A stretch of DNA of 64,000 bases from Pseudarcicella hirudinis (GCF_900115665.1 NZ_FOXH01000016.1:108137-172136); one strand, 5' to 3'; shown: positions 1-11,349, counted from the stretch's first letter. Notes: a model not told the origin generated them from the sequence alone. Program-made: numbers and translations.

Positions 1-199
1 TTTAATTCTATAAAAATTAACCCAACCTCAGGCTAATCAGAATGCAAAGAAATCTGCCATTCGGATTGATCAATGACTTTATAAAATTTTCGGGATAGTT
101 ATTTCTCAGCCGAGGCCGGAATTTAAAGGCTTAAATCCGCTGATTTCATCGAACATTCAACAATCAAATAAATCCTTCAATATCTCAAATCATCTGACT

Positions 200-1414
200 A
201 TGAAAAAAGCACCATTCTCTTTAGTTTGCCTCAGTGCCTTGTTTTTCTCTCTTTTCTCAGCCTGTTCAAAACAGGAAATATCAGCATTAAACAATGACAG
301 CCAGCTTAAAAGCAGTCCTTCTTCGAGCAAAGTCACCACACCCGCTGCAACAATTTTTGGCGGTGGGCCAATTTACCAAAACCGAACCGTTACCATTCCC
401 GAACTAAAAGCCTCAGGGTTTACCGAAGTGGTAGTCTGGAATATTCAGGTTAAAACCAATGGCGATCTGAATTTTAACGGAGAATTTCCTGTCGCTTCCA
501 ACGGCTCTTATACAGGAGGCAGCACTTATCCTAATTTTGCGAATGATATGCTGAGTCTGAAAACCGGTACGACTTCCGTTAATCGGGTAACTTTCAGCAT
601 CGGTTCATCAAATGTGGGAGATTTTCAGAATATCCGGGATATTATCAATGCGCAGGGAACAGGTCCGACCAGTATTCTTTATAAAAACTTTCAGGCTTTA
701 AAAACAGCAACGGGGGCCGATGCGATAGACCTGGATGATGAAAATTGCTATGATTCAAGCACCATGATTCAATTATGTGTAATGCTAGGAAATTTAGGAT
801 ATAATGTAGCCCTGGATCCTTACACAAATGCTACTTTCTGGACCGGTGTTGCCACCAGTGTAAATAACCAGCGAGCCAATACCATCGATCAGGTTCATTT
901 ACAGTGTTATTCCGGCGGATCCGGGAACAGTCCTTGCTCCGGCTGGAATTTCGGCACAATCCCTGTTCATCCAGGTCTTTGGGACAGTAATTATACACCT
1001 TCCGGTGTTCAGACAAAAATCACAGGCTGGAAAAATTCCTGTGGCATCACCGGAGGTTTTATGTGGCTGTATGATGATTTTGTGAATAATGGAAAAGCTG
1101 CGCAATATGCCACAGCCATCAAAAACGGATTAGGCACCGGAACAAGCACCGGAGTGAAATTCTACCAAAATAGTAATTATGGCGGAGCCTCTACCTCTTT
1201 CATTCCCAAGGGAAATTATACATTATCACAGTTACAGTCATACGGATTTGTAAACGACTGGGCTTCTTCTATTAAAATTCCGGCAGGCTGGACAGTAATT
1301 ATTTACCAGAATGACAATTTTGGAGGAACCTCATGGACTCTCACCGCGGACAATGCAAACTTTATAACCTTGGCAGGCCTGAACGATCAGGCTTCATCCT
1401 GCAAAATACAGTAG
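200..1414 (+). CDS. lipoprotein: GH18-like barrel plus beta/gamma-crystallin domain
   Basis: 404 aa. The N-terminus is a lipoprotein signal (hydrophobic stretch 5-20, SAC at 20-22, Cys22 the likely lipidated residue), so the protein is probably anchored to the outer membrane and faces outward. Residues about 55-310 resemble a glycoside hydrolase 18-type TIM barrel: DAIDLDDE at 174-181 matches the DxxDxDxE signature, with Glu181 in the catalytic position. Residues about 317-404 form a beta/gamma-crystallin domain, with paired Greek-key signatures (FYQNSNYGG and IYQNDNFGG, each followed by an SSIKI/SSCKI-like strand); such domains often bind calcium. Chitin or another beta-GlcNAc polymer is the likely substrate, but this is inferred. 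The barrel could also be a non-catalytic binding protein. A strong terminator follows. Confidence 0.75.
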   Translation: MKKAPFSLVCLSALFFSLFSACSKQEISALNNDSQLKSSPSSSKVTTPAATIFGGGPIYQNRTVTIPELKASGFTEVVVWNIQVKTNGDLNFNGEFPVASNGSYTGGSTYPNFANDMLSLKTGTTSVNRVTFSIGSSNVGDFQNIRDIINAQGTGPTSILYKNFQALKTATGADAIDLDDENCYDSSTMIQLCVMLGNLGYNVALDPYTNATFWTGVATSVNNQRANTIDQVHLQCYSGGSGNSPCSGWNFGTIPVHPGLWDSNYTPSGVQTKITGWKNSCGITGGFMWLYDDFVNNGKAAQYATAIKNGLGTGTSTGVKFYQNSNYGGASTSFIPKGNYTLSQLQSYGFVNDWASSIKIPAGWTVIIYQNDNFGGTSWTLTADNANFITLAGLNDQASSCKIQ

Positions 1415-1433
1415 TTTCAGGTAATATATCTGT

Positions 1434-1467
1434 CAAAAGAGGTAGCTGGACATAGCTGCCTCTTTTG
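1434..1467 (+). terminator. intrinsic terminator after the crystallin lipoprotein
   Basis: CAAAAGAGG and CCTCTTTTG arms with an inner AGCT/AGCT pairing lie 20 bp after the stop codon. The 3' arm ends in TTTTG, so it should also work in reverse. Confidence 0.75.
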
Positions 1468-1684
1468 CTGATGTGCCAAAATCCAATCTGTTTCCCTTCA
1501 TATTCTGACAGTTTAACTATTATGTTATTTTCTGTTAACGCTATTTTTCGGAAGCAAATAATGTGTTTAATAAATTATAATTTCTTGATCTGGTTCAAGA
1601 AATTCAGATGAATTAAGCCTGATCTTTGTCGGATAAATCAACTCAAACTATCCTGATCATAAAAGTTCAAACTATTTCAAGTTT

Positions 1685-2131
1685 ATGGGAAAATATCAAA
1701 ATCTGGCTGTATTATTATTACGTTTAGCCACTTCTGCCAACTTTTTATCTGCAGTTGCCGATCGATTCGGTTTATGGGGAAATCCCGGAGAACCGAATGT
1801 AAGCTGGGGAAACTGGGGAAATTTTGTCGCCTACAATGCACAGGTTAATTCTTTTGTTCCGGCGTCCTTTGCACTTTTGCTGGGAATCGTAGCAACAGCA
1901 TTGGAAATTATCCTGCCTTTAATGCTTATTGCAGGCTATAAGACAAGACTTGCGGCTATTGGTTCTGCTTTAGTCACCTTAGGATTTGCACTGGCAATGA
2001 CTTATTCTTTCGGAATCAAAGCTCCTTTAAACTATGCTGTATTTGTAGATATTACTTCAGCCTTTTTGTTAGCAACGGTAAGTCATTATAAATGGAGTAT
2101 TGATGAATGGTTAGATAAAGCAAAGCAGTAG
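1685..2131 (+). CDS. DoxX family membrane protein
   Basis: 148 aa with four hydrophobic segments (about 5-25, 60-82, 86-107, 113-133), the DoxX layout. Typical small DoxX proteins are 120-160 aa. Function is poorly defined: family members act in quinone- or thiol-linked oxidative stress complexes or are simply uncharacterised membrane subunits. The residues LEIILPLMLIAGYKTR over the third segment resemble the conserved core. It stands alone, with its own terminator and no partner enzyme next to it. Confidence 0.75.
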   Translation: MGKYQNLAVLLLRLATSANFLSAVADRFGLWGNPGEPNVSWGNWGNFVAYNAQVNSFVPASFALLLGIVATALEIILPLMLIAGYKTRLAAIGSALVTLGFALAMTYSFGIKAPLNYAVFVDITSAFLLATVSHYKWSIDEWLDKAKQ

Positions 2132-2183
2132 ACTGCAACTTTTACCTGAAAAGACTCCTAAAACCGTGTTGTGTTTATCAGAT

Positions 2184-2221
2184 AAAAACGGGATTTGAAA
2201 TAAAACTTGCATCCCGTTTTT
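2184..2221. terminator. bidirectional terminator between doxX and rph
   Basis: AAAAACGGGAT and ATCCCGTTTTT arms around an A-rich loop. It is placed between convergent genes and has A- and T-tracts on both sides. Confidence 0.75.
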
Positions 2222-2305
2222 ACTATATTTGGAAAATCTGAGCTGAAGACTTTTAGCTTAAACCATTTAAGGACAGCAAAGTATTCTGTCCACTCTACAT
2301 ATACC

Positions 2306-5382
<3,077 letters not shown>

Positions 5383-5397
5383 ATTTTATCTTATTAT

Positions 5398-5445
5398 CTA
5401 AATATCTTAGCAACAAAGATAATATTAAGTTTGCCGGATCTTCAA
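5398..5445 (-). promoter_or_regulatory. marR-rph promoter with possible MarR operator
   Basis: On the minus strand the -7 box TATCTTTG covers 5414-5421 and a -33 TTG covers 5443-5445, 21 bp apart. This fits the Bacteroidota consensus. The inverted repeat CTAA-N5-TTAG at 5398-5410 lies at or just after the expected transcription start, where a MarR dimer would block transcription. The operator assignment is inference. Confidence 0.6.
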
Positions 5446-5546
5446 TAATTTTGTTAAATAATATGTTAAGAATTGTCGGGAAGATTCTTCAGGAAGTTAC
5501 TTTCGGGTCTAGCTTCAGGGAAAGGTAAAATGAGGTTTTTCAAAAA

Positions 5547-5570
5547 AAAAGCCCAAAAATGGGGCTTTTA
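5547..5570 (-). terminator. terminator downstream of the 189-aa gene
   Basis: AAAAGCCC and GGGCTTTT arms around a short A-rich loop, followed by an A-run on the plus strand (a T-run on the minus strand). It ends the minus-strand gene at 5596. Confidence 0.7.
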
Positions 5571-5595
5571 GAGGGGTTATCGTCTTTATTAGGAG

Positions 5596-6165
5596 TTACT
5601 TCTGCCTCACTAAAGGAATTTGCAGGTTTGTCGGGCGGTTTTCTTCAGTATCAAAGCCCCGGCCATCTATGTTACGCGCTCCCCAAAACATCATATCATT
5701 GCAGATATAAATCAGGTCATACTCAACAAAAATCTGCCCATCAAGCAAACCGAAGGGAGGAAATTTCTTCTTAAAAATACTTTGAGTTTTATTGACTTCC
5801 CATTTTTCAAAACCCTCGCCGGCGAGTTGATTCATACCGTCTGCGAATCCTTGCAAAAGAGGGGTCAGTTCATACGATTCATCAGCGAAAAAGTTTACTT
5901 TTTGCGCACTCTGGGCAATCGGATGGTCTCCTTTCCATTCCATATGACCTCTGAGTGTCATTTGTGCTAATGGTACTTTACCAAACGGATCTGCAAAAGT
6001 GGTGACAATCAGCTCAAATTTGTCATCTGCCAGACCAGTGAATTTTCTCGACAGATAAAATGGTCTAAGTGTCCCGTCATTGTTTTTAGAGCTGCTCGGA
6101 CGTATTTCCGGTGTAATACTTTCCCATTTTCCTAATGAATATTTTTTTAGTTCTTCTGTTGTCAT
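5596..6165 (-). CDS. conserved protein of unknown function divergent from HxlR
   Basis: 189 aa from the ATG at 6165 (MTTEELKKYSLGKW). An upstream in-frame start at 6237 exists, but its 24 extra residues look non-coding and lie in the regulator-gene intergenic region. No signal peptide and no membrane segment. The sequence alternates beta strands (FELIVTTFADPFGKVPLAQM, GQIFVEYDLIYICNDMMFWG) and has a short conserved-looking tail DTEENRPTNLQIPLVRQK. This suggests a small-ligand barrel. I do not recognise the family. Divergence from a HxlR gene suggests HxlR control, as is common for enzymes that handle reactive electrophiles. Confidence 0.75.
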   Translation of the reverse strand: MTTEELKKYSLGKWESITPEIRPSSSKNNDGTLRPFYLSRKFTGLADDKFELIVTTFADPFGKVPLAQMTLRGHMEWKGDHPIAQSAQKVNFFADESYELTPLLQGFADGMNQLAGEGFEKWEVNKTQSIFKKKFPPFGLLDGQIFVEYDLIYICNDMMFWGARNIDGRGFDTEENRPTNLQIPLVRQK

Positions 6166-6351
6166 AGGATTTATTTTTTGATTGTTTTTTTGTGGTATAA
6201 AACTGTCTGAAGTGGTACAAAATGTAGCTGACAACAAAAGAATTTCTATTCTCTTTATCGTATCAGAAGTTTTAACAGGTCGAAAGTACTACATTTGTCT
6301 AAACTGAATAGATAGTCCATATTAATTTGCATAGTACAATATTATAGACTA

Positions 6352-6699
6352 ATGGAAAACAAAAGGAAGAATAAGGATTACAACCCATTAAATTGTGGAG
6401 TTACTCACTTTTTTAACCTGGTTGGCGGCAAGTGGAAAGCACTGGTCATTTTCGGGATCAGTAAAAAATGCAATCGGTTCAGTTTATTGCAGAAGGCCAT
6501 TCCTCAAATCAGCAAACAGATGTTAATTAACCAGCTGCGTGAACTTGAAGAAGACAAACTGATTGAGCGAAAAATATTCGCAGAAGTACCTCCCCGTGTC
6601 GAATATACACTGACAGATTATGGCAACGATGTGCTTTCAGTTATTCTGGATATTCAACAATGGGGGATAAAAGATTTGCAGGAAAAGACAGAGGTCTAG
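6352..6699 (+). CDS. HxlR family transcriptional regulator
   Basis: 115 aa, the usual HxlR size. The family start PLNCGVTHFFNLVGGKWKAL includes the conserved Cys near residue 15 that in several members senses quinones or aldehydes. The winged helix follows (FSLLQKAIPQISKQMLINQLRELEEDKLI) with the wing PPRVEYTLTDYG. It is divergent from the unknown 189-aa gene, whose promoter region it shares. Target control is inferred from this arrangement. Confidence 0.9.
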   Translation: MENKRKNKDYNPLNCGVTHFFNLVGGKWKALVIFGISKKCNRFSLLQKAIPQISKQMLINQLRELEEDKLIERKIFAEVPPRVEYTLTDYGNDVLSVILDIQQWGIKDLQEKTEV

Positions 6700-6723
6700 G
6701 TCTAGATGACAGAATATCATCTA

Positions 6724-6766
6724 AAAAGCGATAAAAAGTCTGAAAAATGACTTATTATCGCTTTTA
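6724..6766. terminator. bidirectional terminator after hxlR
   Basis: AAAAGCGATAA and TTATCGCTTTT arms with an inner AAGTC/GACTT pairing. It lies between the convergent HxlR and VOC genes. Confidence 0.75.
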
Positions 6767-6812
6767 ACAAAGGATATGCATCCCGATTAAATACCTTATT
6801 AAAAATTTAAAT

Positions 6813-7247
6813 TTATCCGTTATAAGCCGGGTCAAATTCCACAATCCATTCAATACCGTATTTGTCTCTGAACATTCCGGCGTATGTACCCCAGGGACTA
6901 TCGTCGATGGGCCCTTCAATATTTCCACCTGCTGATAATCCGTTAAATAATTTGTCTGCTTCTTCACGACTTTCTGCACTGATTAATATTTTGGACCTGT
7001 TTTCATTTTCGTTTACAGATCCCATAAATTCCGGAACATCATTGGCAATTAACACATTGTGTTTTCCTATAGGCAACACAATGGTCATTATTTTATTTGC
7101 ATCGTTTTCTCCTACCTGAAATTCAGGGCTCGACAGATCTTTGAAACGAACGATTTTTGTGAAATCTCCGCCAAAAACTGATTTGTAAAAAGTGAATGCT
7201 TCTTCAGCATTTCCATTGAAATTGATCCACGGATTGATTGTTCTCAT
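6813..7247 (-). CDS. PhnB-like VOC family protein
   Basis: 144 aa. It has the two beta-alpha-beta-beta-beta modules of a vicinal oxygen chelate protein of the PhnB/3-demethylubiquinone-methyltransferase-like group. Signatures are INPWINFNGNAEEAFTFYKS at the start and the ending WGTYAGMFRDKYGIEWIVEF. Despite database names, members of this group are usually not methyltransferases. It follows an SRPBCC and an ArsR gene on the same strand (69 bp gap), a combination often seen in Bacteroidota. The substrate is unknown. Confidence 0.85.
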   Translation of the reverse strand: MRTINPWINFNGNAEEAFTFYKSVFGGDFTKIVRFKDLSSPEFQVGENDANKIMTIVLPIGKHNVLIANDVPEFMGSVNENENRSKILISAESREEADKLFNGLSAGGNIEGPIDDSPWGTYAGMFRDKYGIEWIVEFDPAYNG

Positions 7248-7315
7248 GATTTTATTTTTAGGTTTTTAAGTTTTTCTGTTCAGGTTATTCGTCATTCCCC
7301 TTGCAATGTGACTAA

Positions 7316-7813
7316 TCATTTCTGCGATAAAGTCGTCAACAGATTTTCCAGGTTTTCTAATGTCATGGTAAATCCGATTGTAAAGCCTTCCAATAATTTT
7401 TCCATTCTTTCAAACGATTCATTAAAAATGGTGATATTTACTTTTGTTCTGCCATTTTGCTCGCTGAAAATATAATCCCATTCCGAACCCGGCAATTCCG
7501 GATTTTCGTCTTTGTCTGCAAAAGAATTATACATTTTAAAATTTGTTTTCGGAGTAATGGATGTATATCTCTGAATTGCCCAGCGCTCTTGCCCGTCAGG
7601 GCTTATCATGGCATAAAACCTTTGTCCTCCGACTTTAAAATCCATATACTTTGTTTTGGCACGCATTGGTGCAGGTGCTCCCCATTGGTCAAGTAGTTCC
7701 GGCTTGGTAAAAGCATCCCATACTAAAGAAAGTCCGGCATTAAATTCCCTGGTTATAAATATCGTTTTCGCTGTTTTGTCAACATTAAAATCAAATAGCA
7801 AATCGTTGTTCAT
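7316..7813 (-). CDS. SRPBCC (AHSA1-like) domain protein
   Basis: 165 aa. An activator-of-Hsp90-like START-fold domain fills the protein: opening strand [20 protein letters not shown], the conserved [13 protein letters not shown] segment, and a C-terminal helix [20 protein letters not shown]. These proteins have a hydrophobic ligand cavity. Its start codon overlaps the ArsR stop by 4 bp, so translation is coupled. ArsR-SRPBCC pairs are a common, poorly characterised regulatory unit. Confidence 0.85.
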   Translation of the reverse strand: MNNDLLFDFNVDKTAKTIFITREFNAGLSLVWDAFTKPELLDQWGAPAPMRAKTKYMDFKVGGQRFYAMISPDGQERWAIQRYTSITPKTNFKMYNSFADKDENPELPGSEWDYIFSEQNGRTKVNITIFNESFERMEKLLEGFTIGFTMTLENLENLLTTLSQK

Positions 7814-8130
7814 CTTTTCTGTTCTTTAATTGTTGATAATAGTTCGTCAAGTTGATTAAACTGAATTTCCCAGCTTTGCCTGAATTGGGCTAACCAGTTG
7901 TCAAATTCCTGCATTTTTTTTGCATTAAAGTGATAATAAATCTCTCTGCCTCTATGCTCGGGTTTAATTAATTCGCATTCATGTAATACTTTAATATGTT
8001 TTGATACTGCCTGACGGGTCATATCAAATTTTTCCGCCATTGCATTTGGTGTTAATGCCTGGATAGCGATTAATGTTAAAATAGCCCTGCGTGTCGGGTC
8101 TGATATGGCCTGGAATATATCTTGTTTCAT
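7810..8130 (-). CDS. ArsR family transcriptional regulator
   Basis: 106 aa. Winged helix typical of Ars[19 protein letters not shown], then the [23 protein letters not shown] and the wing [13 protein letters not shown]. There is no ELCVCDL-type metal motif, so it is more likely one of the non-metal ArsR regulators that accompany AHSA1 genes. It heads the cluster with the SRPBCC and VOC genes, and its own promoter is embedded in palindromes that look like its operators. Confidence 0.9.
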   Translation of the reverse strand: MKQDIFQAISDPTRRAILTLIAIQALTPNAMAEKFDMTRQAVSKHIKVLHECELIKPEHRGREIYYHFNAKKMQEFDNWLAQFRQSWEIQFNQLDELLSTIKEQKR

Positions 8131-8147
8131 TCTTGATTATTAATTAA

Positions 8148-8203
8148 GCAACCCTTAGGTTGCAAATATATATGCAACTTTTTAGTTGCGCAAATATATT
8201 TGC
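8148..8203 (-). promoter_or_regulatory. arsR promoter with three palindromic operators
   Basis: Minus-strand -33 TTTG (8191-8194) and -7 TATATTTG (8163-8170) are 20 bp apart, a full consensus match. Overlaid are GCAACC-N4-GGTTGC (8148-8163, at the expected start site), GCAACT-N4-AGTTGC (8174-8189, spacer) and GCAAATATATTTGC (8190-8203, -33). The two GCAACY-N4-RGTTGC sites are 26 bp apart. Tight autorepression by ArsR is inferred. Confidence 0.75.
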
Positions 8204-8397
8204 TTTTTTTTTAATCGGGTATAACGACGGGAAGTTCAGTGGTAATGGTGGCATTCGTTACAATCACTAACCAAACGTGTTTTAACTTCAAATGAAGAAG
8301 GGAGTCGAAGTTACGAAATTTTATAATTATCTGATTTTTAAATAATTACAAAGAATCCATACAGACCATTTTGAATTGCAGGTAATACAAAAGAAAT

Positions 8398-8490
8398 AGC
8401 CCGCTAAAAATCAATGTTTTAGCAGGCTATTATATGAAAAGATAGGCTGTGAAGGATTACAGTTGAACACCTGATACTTCTTTTGAATTG
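8398..8490 (-). repeat. decayed tRNA-3'-end-like relic with hairpin (copy 1)
   Basis: A hairpin (GCTAAAA/TTTTAGC arms extended to AGCCCGC/GCAGGCT) is followed on the plus strand by GGCTGTGAAGGATTACAGTTGAAC. This resembles the T-arm/acceptor end of the intact tRNA-Val at 16268, read on the minus strand. The whole block aligns with the copy at 10378, including the hairpin. A tRNA origin is inference. The rest of 8204-8701 shows no gene. Confidence 0.5.
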
Positions 8491-8701
8491 TATCGAAAAA
8501 CATCGCCTAATGATGCAGCAAACAAATAGTACCTTTTCAGTCTTGCTTTATATTACGAACCCTGGTGGCGGACCCGTTGGAAGTGACTGTGTCTTTGATA
8601 TTGTAATTGATATTATCTTTATACAGTTCAGCTTGTCTTTGACCATAAGAGGCATAACAAACAAGCACCGGAAACAAGGCATATAAGTGTAATTTATTTG
8701 C

Positions 8702-9235
8702 TCAGCAACCGCCTTTGCGGGGGACACGTTTAAAAATTACTTTACTATCCCGTTCTACATATTCGCCCGATACTATCGGGTATGAATATTTGGGTGCGTA
8801 CGATACGTTATGGCTTCGTATAATTATTTTGTCGTTAACTTTCAGGCTATGCAATTGCTCAAGCTGAGACTTTTCCGGCTCAAATTTTACAATATAATCG
8901 TCACCATTAATCCTGGCCATCACTCCGAAACCTAATCGTGAGCCTGGCGGAAGAGAAAGCGAGGTTACAACAGCCTCCATATTGGTAAAAGTTCTTGTAT
9001 GCTTACTTATTTTAGCAGCACTGTCAAACACCTTTTTACCTGCGGGAGACTCTTTCCATTTTTTGACCATTATACCATCAGGGGAGGCTTCCCATTTTTT
9101 CCGTTCGGCTTTCATTTCAGCAGCAGAGAGTGGCTTTGGGATTGGCCTTTCAGAAGTTTCAATTCCTCGATTAGCAAATACGAGTCCGCTTACCACAACC
9201 AGCGGTAAGATCAGCGCATAAATAACTTTTTTCAT
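8702..9235 (-). CDS. exported protein of unknown function
   Basis: 177 aa from the ATG at 9235. It begins with a classic hydrophobic signal/anchor (MKKVIYALILPLVVVSGLVF). A 26-aa upstream in-frame extension to 9313 is possible, since a -7 box lies at 9336-9343. The mature part has a Lys-rich helix with a repeated PxGxxVxxW/F pattern (SPDGIMVKKW, SPAGKKVFDS), then beta strands ending in PRKGGC. No catalytic motif seen. It is divergent from the membrane winged-helix regulator at 9418, which probably controls it. Confidence 0.7.
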   Translation of the reverse strand: MKKVIYALILPLVVVSGLVFANRGIETSERPIPKPLSAAEMKAERKKWEASPDGIMVKKWKESPAGKKVFDSAAKISKHTRTFTNMEAVVTSLSLPPGSRLGFGVMARINGDDYIVKFEPEKSQLEQLHSLKVNDKIIIRSHNVSYAPKYSYPIVSGEYVERDSKVIFKRVPRKGGC

Positions 9236-9335
9236 ATTTTTTGCAGGTTTAATTAAAATAGATCTATCTCCTGATAAATCAGATGCGTTTAAGGCTCTTT
9301 TTGTCTTTTTCATATTCTTTGTAAAGTTGATGCAA

Positions 9336-9343
9336 CAAAAATA
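9336..9343 (-). promoter_or_regulatory. -7 box for the 8702-9235 gene
   Basis: TATTTTTG on the minus strand matches TAnnTTTG. No good -33 element is visible. The start site would fall near 9329. Confidence 0.45.
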
Positions 9344-9417
9344 CTTTGATACATTTCAGCCTGAGAAACTTAGATTGTAAATAAAAATGTAACCTTTGTA
9401 AATAAATTGTAAATGGT

Positions 9418-10308
9418 ATGTTTAACAGCCGAAATTTACTTTCCGGGAAACGCAAGTACCTGTGCGGATTGATACTACTTGTGTTTATCTCAGGAATATG
9501 CGTAGCTTTCAGTATGACCGGAAGCGATGACTTTGCTATCGCCAGAAGAGCCGTTTTGCTCCGGAAGATAGGAGATGAACTGCTCACACAGTCGGGCGAC
9601 AATAAATCAAGGGTACTTCCGGTAAAAAAGATTGCGGAAAATGAGTACCAGATAAGGTTTGAGAATGAGTTCTCTTTTCAACCGGACTCCCTGGTAAATA
9701 CTACCCGGCGTTTGCTGGCCAATGACCCGCTCGCAAGTGATTATGTTGTTAATGTTCTGAACTGTGGCAACTCCAGTGTAGCCTATGGATACGCCATATC
9801 CAACAATAAAAAAGATGATATTATAGCCTGCAGAGGAAGAGTGCAACCCAAAGGATGTTACATTATCAGCATTAAATTTAAACCGGCAGGAATAAATACA
9901 GCAAAGAGAGGATATCTTTTAGGCAGCCTGTCATTTTTAGCATTTATTGGTTTTGTTTTTTTCAGATTGGTTAAACCTCGAAGAGTTTCACCTGACAATC
10001 AGCATATTGAAGTGTTCACTTTGGGGTCGATGTCGTTTGATGCAGTGGCTCGCAGGCTTATCGTAAATGGAAATACTATAGACCTGACCAGAACAGAAAC
10101 CCGTCTGCTGCTCATTTTCGCTTCATCTCCTAACCAGACTATAGAGAGAAGCCGGTTGCAAAAAGAGATATGGGAAGATGAAGGTGTTATTGTGGGGCGC
10201 AGCCTGGATATGTTCATATCAAAACTCAGAAAAAAACTGGAATCTGATCCGAATATCAAAATTGCTGTTATACGCGGCAAAGGATATAAGCTTGAGATCA
10301 GCTCTTAA
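9418..10308 (+). CDS. membrane-anchored winged-helix regulator (inverted ToxR-like)
   Basis: 296 aa. Hydrophobic segment at about 14-33, an extracytoplasmic domain at about 34-160 with two Cys (CGNS, ACRG), a second segment at about 163-183, then a cytoplasmic OmpR-type winged helix at about 200-294 (IDLTRTETRLLLIFASSPNQ, SLDMFISKLRKKLE, IRGKGYKLEI). Order is reversed relative to ToxR/CadC, which carry the winged helix at the N-terminus. It probably senses an envelope signal and acts on DNA directly from the membrane. The divergent small exported gene is the obvious target. No kinase partner or receiver domain. Confidence 0.8.
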   Translation: MFNSRNLLSGKRKYLCGLILLVFISGICVAFSMTGSDDFAIARRAVLLRKIGDELLTQSGDNKSRVLPVKKIAENEYQIRFENEFSFQPDSLVNTTRRLLANDPLASDYVVNVLNCGNSSVAYGYAISNNKKDDIIACRGRVQPKGCYIISIKFKPAGINTAKRGYLLGSLSFLAFIGFVFFRLVKPRRVSPDNQHIEVFTLGSMSFDAVARRLIVNGNTIDLTRTETRLLLIFASSPNQTIERSRLQKEIWEDEGVIVGRSLDMFISKLRKKLESDPNIKIAVIRGKGYKLEISS

Positions 10309-10377
10309 GAAAAATTTCCTCGCCAAAACTGATCTCAATAGTTGCCAAAGAAAATTCTAGATTAGTTTTTAAAAAAC

Positions 10378-10475
10378 AGCCTGCTAAAAACAGATGTTTT
10401 AGCAGGCTGTTGTATAACAAGGTGGGCTGTGAGGGAGTATAATCGAACACTTGATACCTCTTCTGACGTTTTTGG
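10378..10475 (-). repeat. decayed tRNA-3'-end-like relic with hairpin (copy 2, possible att site)
   Basis: AGCCTGCTAAAA and TTTTAGCAGGCT form a hairpin. Then GTGGGCTGTGAGGGA at 10422-10436 is identical over 15 bp to the acceptor/T-arm end of tRNA-Val plus one flanking base (16267-16281). Similarity to copy 1 extends further than to the intact tRNA. It lies on the far side of the AAA+/protease island, in the same orientation as the tRNA. Confidence 0.55.
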
Positions 10476-10583
10476 ATGGTATTAAATAATTGATTATAAA
10501 TACATTGACGTTGTTGCCGATTCCTATCAGGCAAATATATCAAGTTGCAAATATTTATCTGTCAGGTACGATATACTGAAATA

Positions 10584-10724
10584 CTATGGATTGAAAATCC
10601 ATAGGTTGGTTTATGACTGAAACTCAAAGACTTTGGGCCGGAAGCCCATAGGTTGAAGAACATTGGCTAAAGCCACTGGAGGTGTGGGCCAGAGGCCCAT
10701 TAAAAACCTTAAGCTAAAAGCTTA
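10584..10724. repeat. cluster of five short hairpins
   Basis: Five different small palindromes lie in 141 bp: CTATGGATT-gaa-AATCCATAG (10584-10604), TGGGC-N5-GCCCA (10634-10648), TGGCT-aa-AGCCA (10664-10675), TGGGCC-aga-GGCCCA (10685-10699) and TAAGCT-N3-AGCTTA (10710-10724). They abut the decayed IS200-type gene and may include its right end. Confidence 0.6.
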
Positions 10725-10730
10725 TTAAAA

Positions 10731-11150
10731 TTATTCCAGAATGAAATTCTGGTCGCTATTCGGACCATCCCTATGATGTTCCAAATACTCCTGTACCATC
10801 TCATCTGTTATATTACCTGTGCTCCAGGCTCCATAACCTATCCCCAGAAATGGCCCCCATAGTACCGACGGCGCAACTCCCCATATTCCTCCAGTAATAT
10901 CTTTGCACTCCGACCCTTTAAGCACCTCACCAAATCACTCACTGATAATTTTGGAACATAACTCACATGCAAATGAACATGATCTTTACTCACCACGCCC
11001 TTTAATATCTGAACATCCAAACTATATCACAGGTTTGACGGATTAAATCCCTACATCTTCCCTGAATCTCTCCCTGCAAGACCCTGTATCGGTACTTCGT
11101 ACTCCATACCAAATGTACTTGCAATTGATGAACGCTATGAGTACCCTTCC
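10731..11150 (-). pseudogene. decayed IS200/IS605-type transposase (TnpA)
   Basis: Minus-strand fragments in several frames align to a Y1 transposase. About 11150-11030 gives HQLQVHLVWSTKYRYR and VLQGEIQGRCRDLIRQTC. From 11020 comes ILKGVVSKDHVHLHVSYVPK, which contains the HUH motif HVH, up to GELRRRYYGGHFWG. Then, in another frame, GIGYGAWSTGNITDEMVQEYLEHH follows. At least two frameshifts or stops break it, so it is inactive. The catalytic Tyr region (the end of the last block, QEYLEHH) is still present. Family assignment is firm; boundaries are approximate. Confidence 0.85.
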
Positions 11151-11190
11151 TTATATTTTGCATCCGCTAATATAACTTAGATTTGTAGAA

Positions 11191-11218
11191 GCTAAAGCCT
11201 TGGCCTAAAGGCTATAGC
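11191..11218. mobile_element. subterminal hairpin of the IS200-like relic
   Basis: GCTA-AGCCTT and AAGGCT-TAGC arms with one A/A mismatch and a 6-nt loop. It lies about 45 bp upstream of the transposase remnant's start, where IS200-type elements carry their left-end hairpin. Confidence 0.5.
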
Positions 11219-11349
11219 TCGGCTAACGTATTGAAACCTGTCAATTTGTGCACTAAAATTCACTATTGCCCCAAAATGTTACTGAGTAACGACTTTTAAT
11301 ACGACAAAATGTATTAAAAATACATTTATTGATAAATTATTTCATTTTA

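Noticed and set aside
8483..8686. 67-aa plus-strand frame
   Set aside because: Runs through the tRNA-like relic and has no recognisable domain or promoter.
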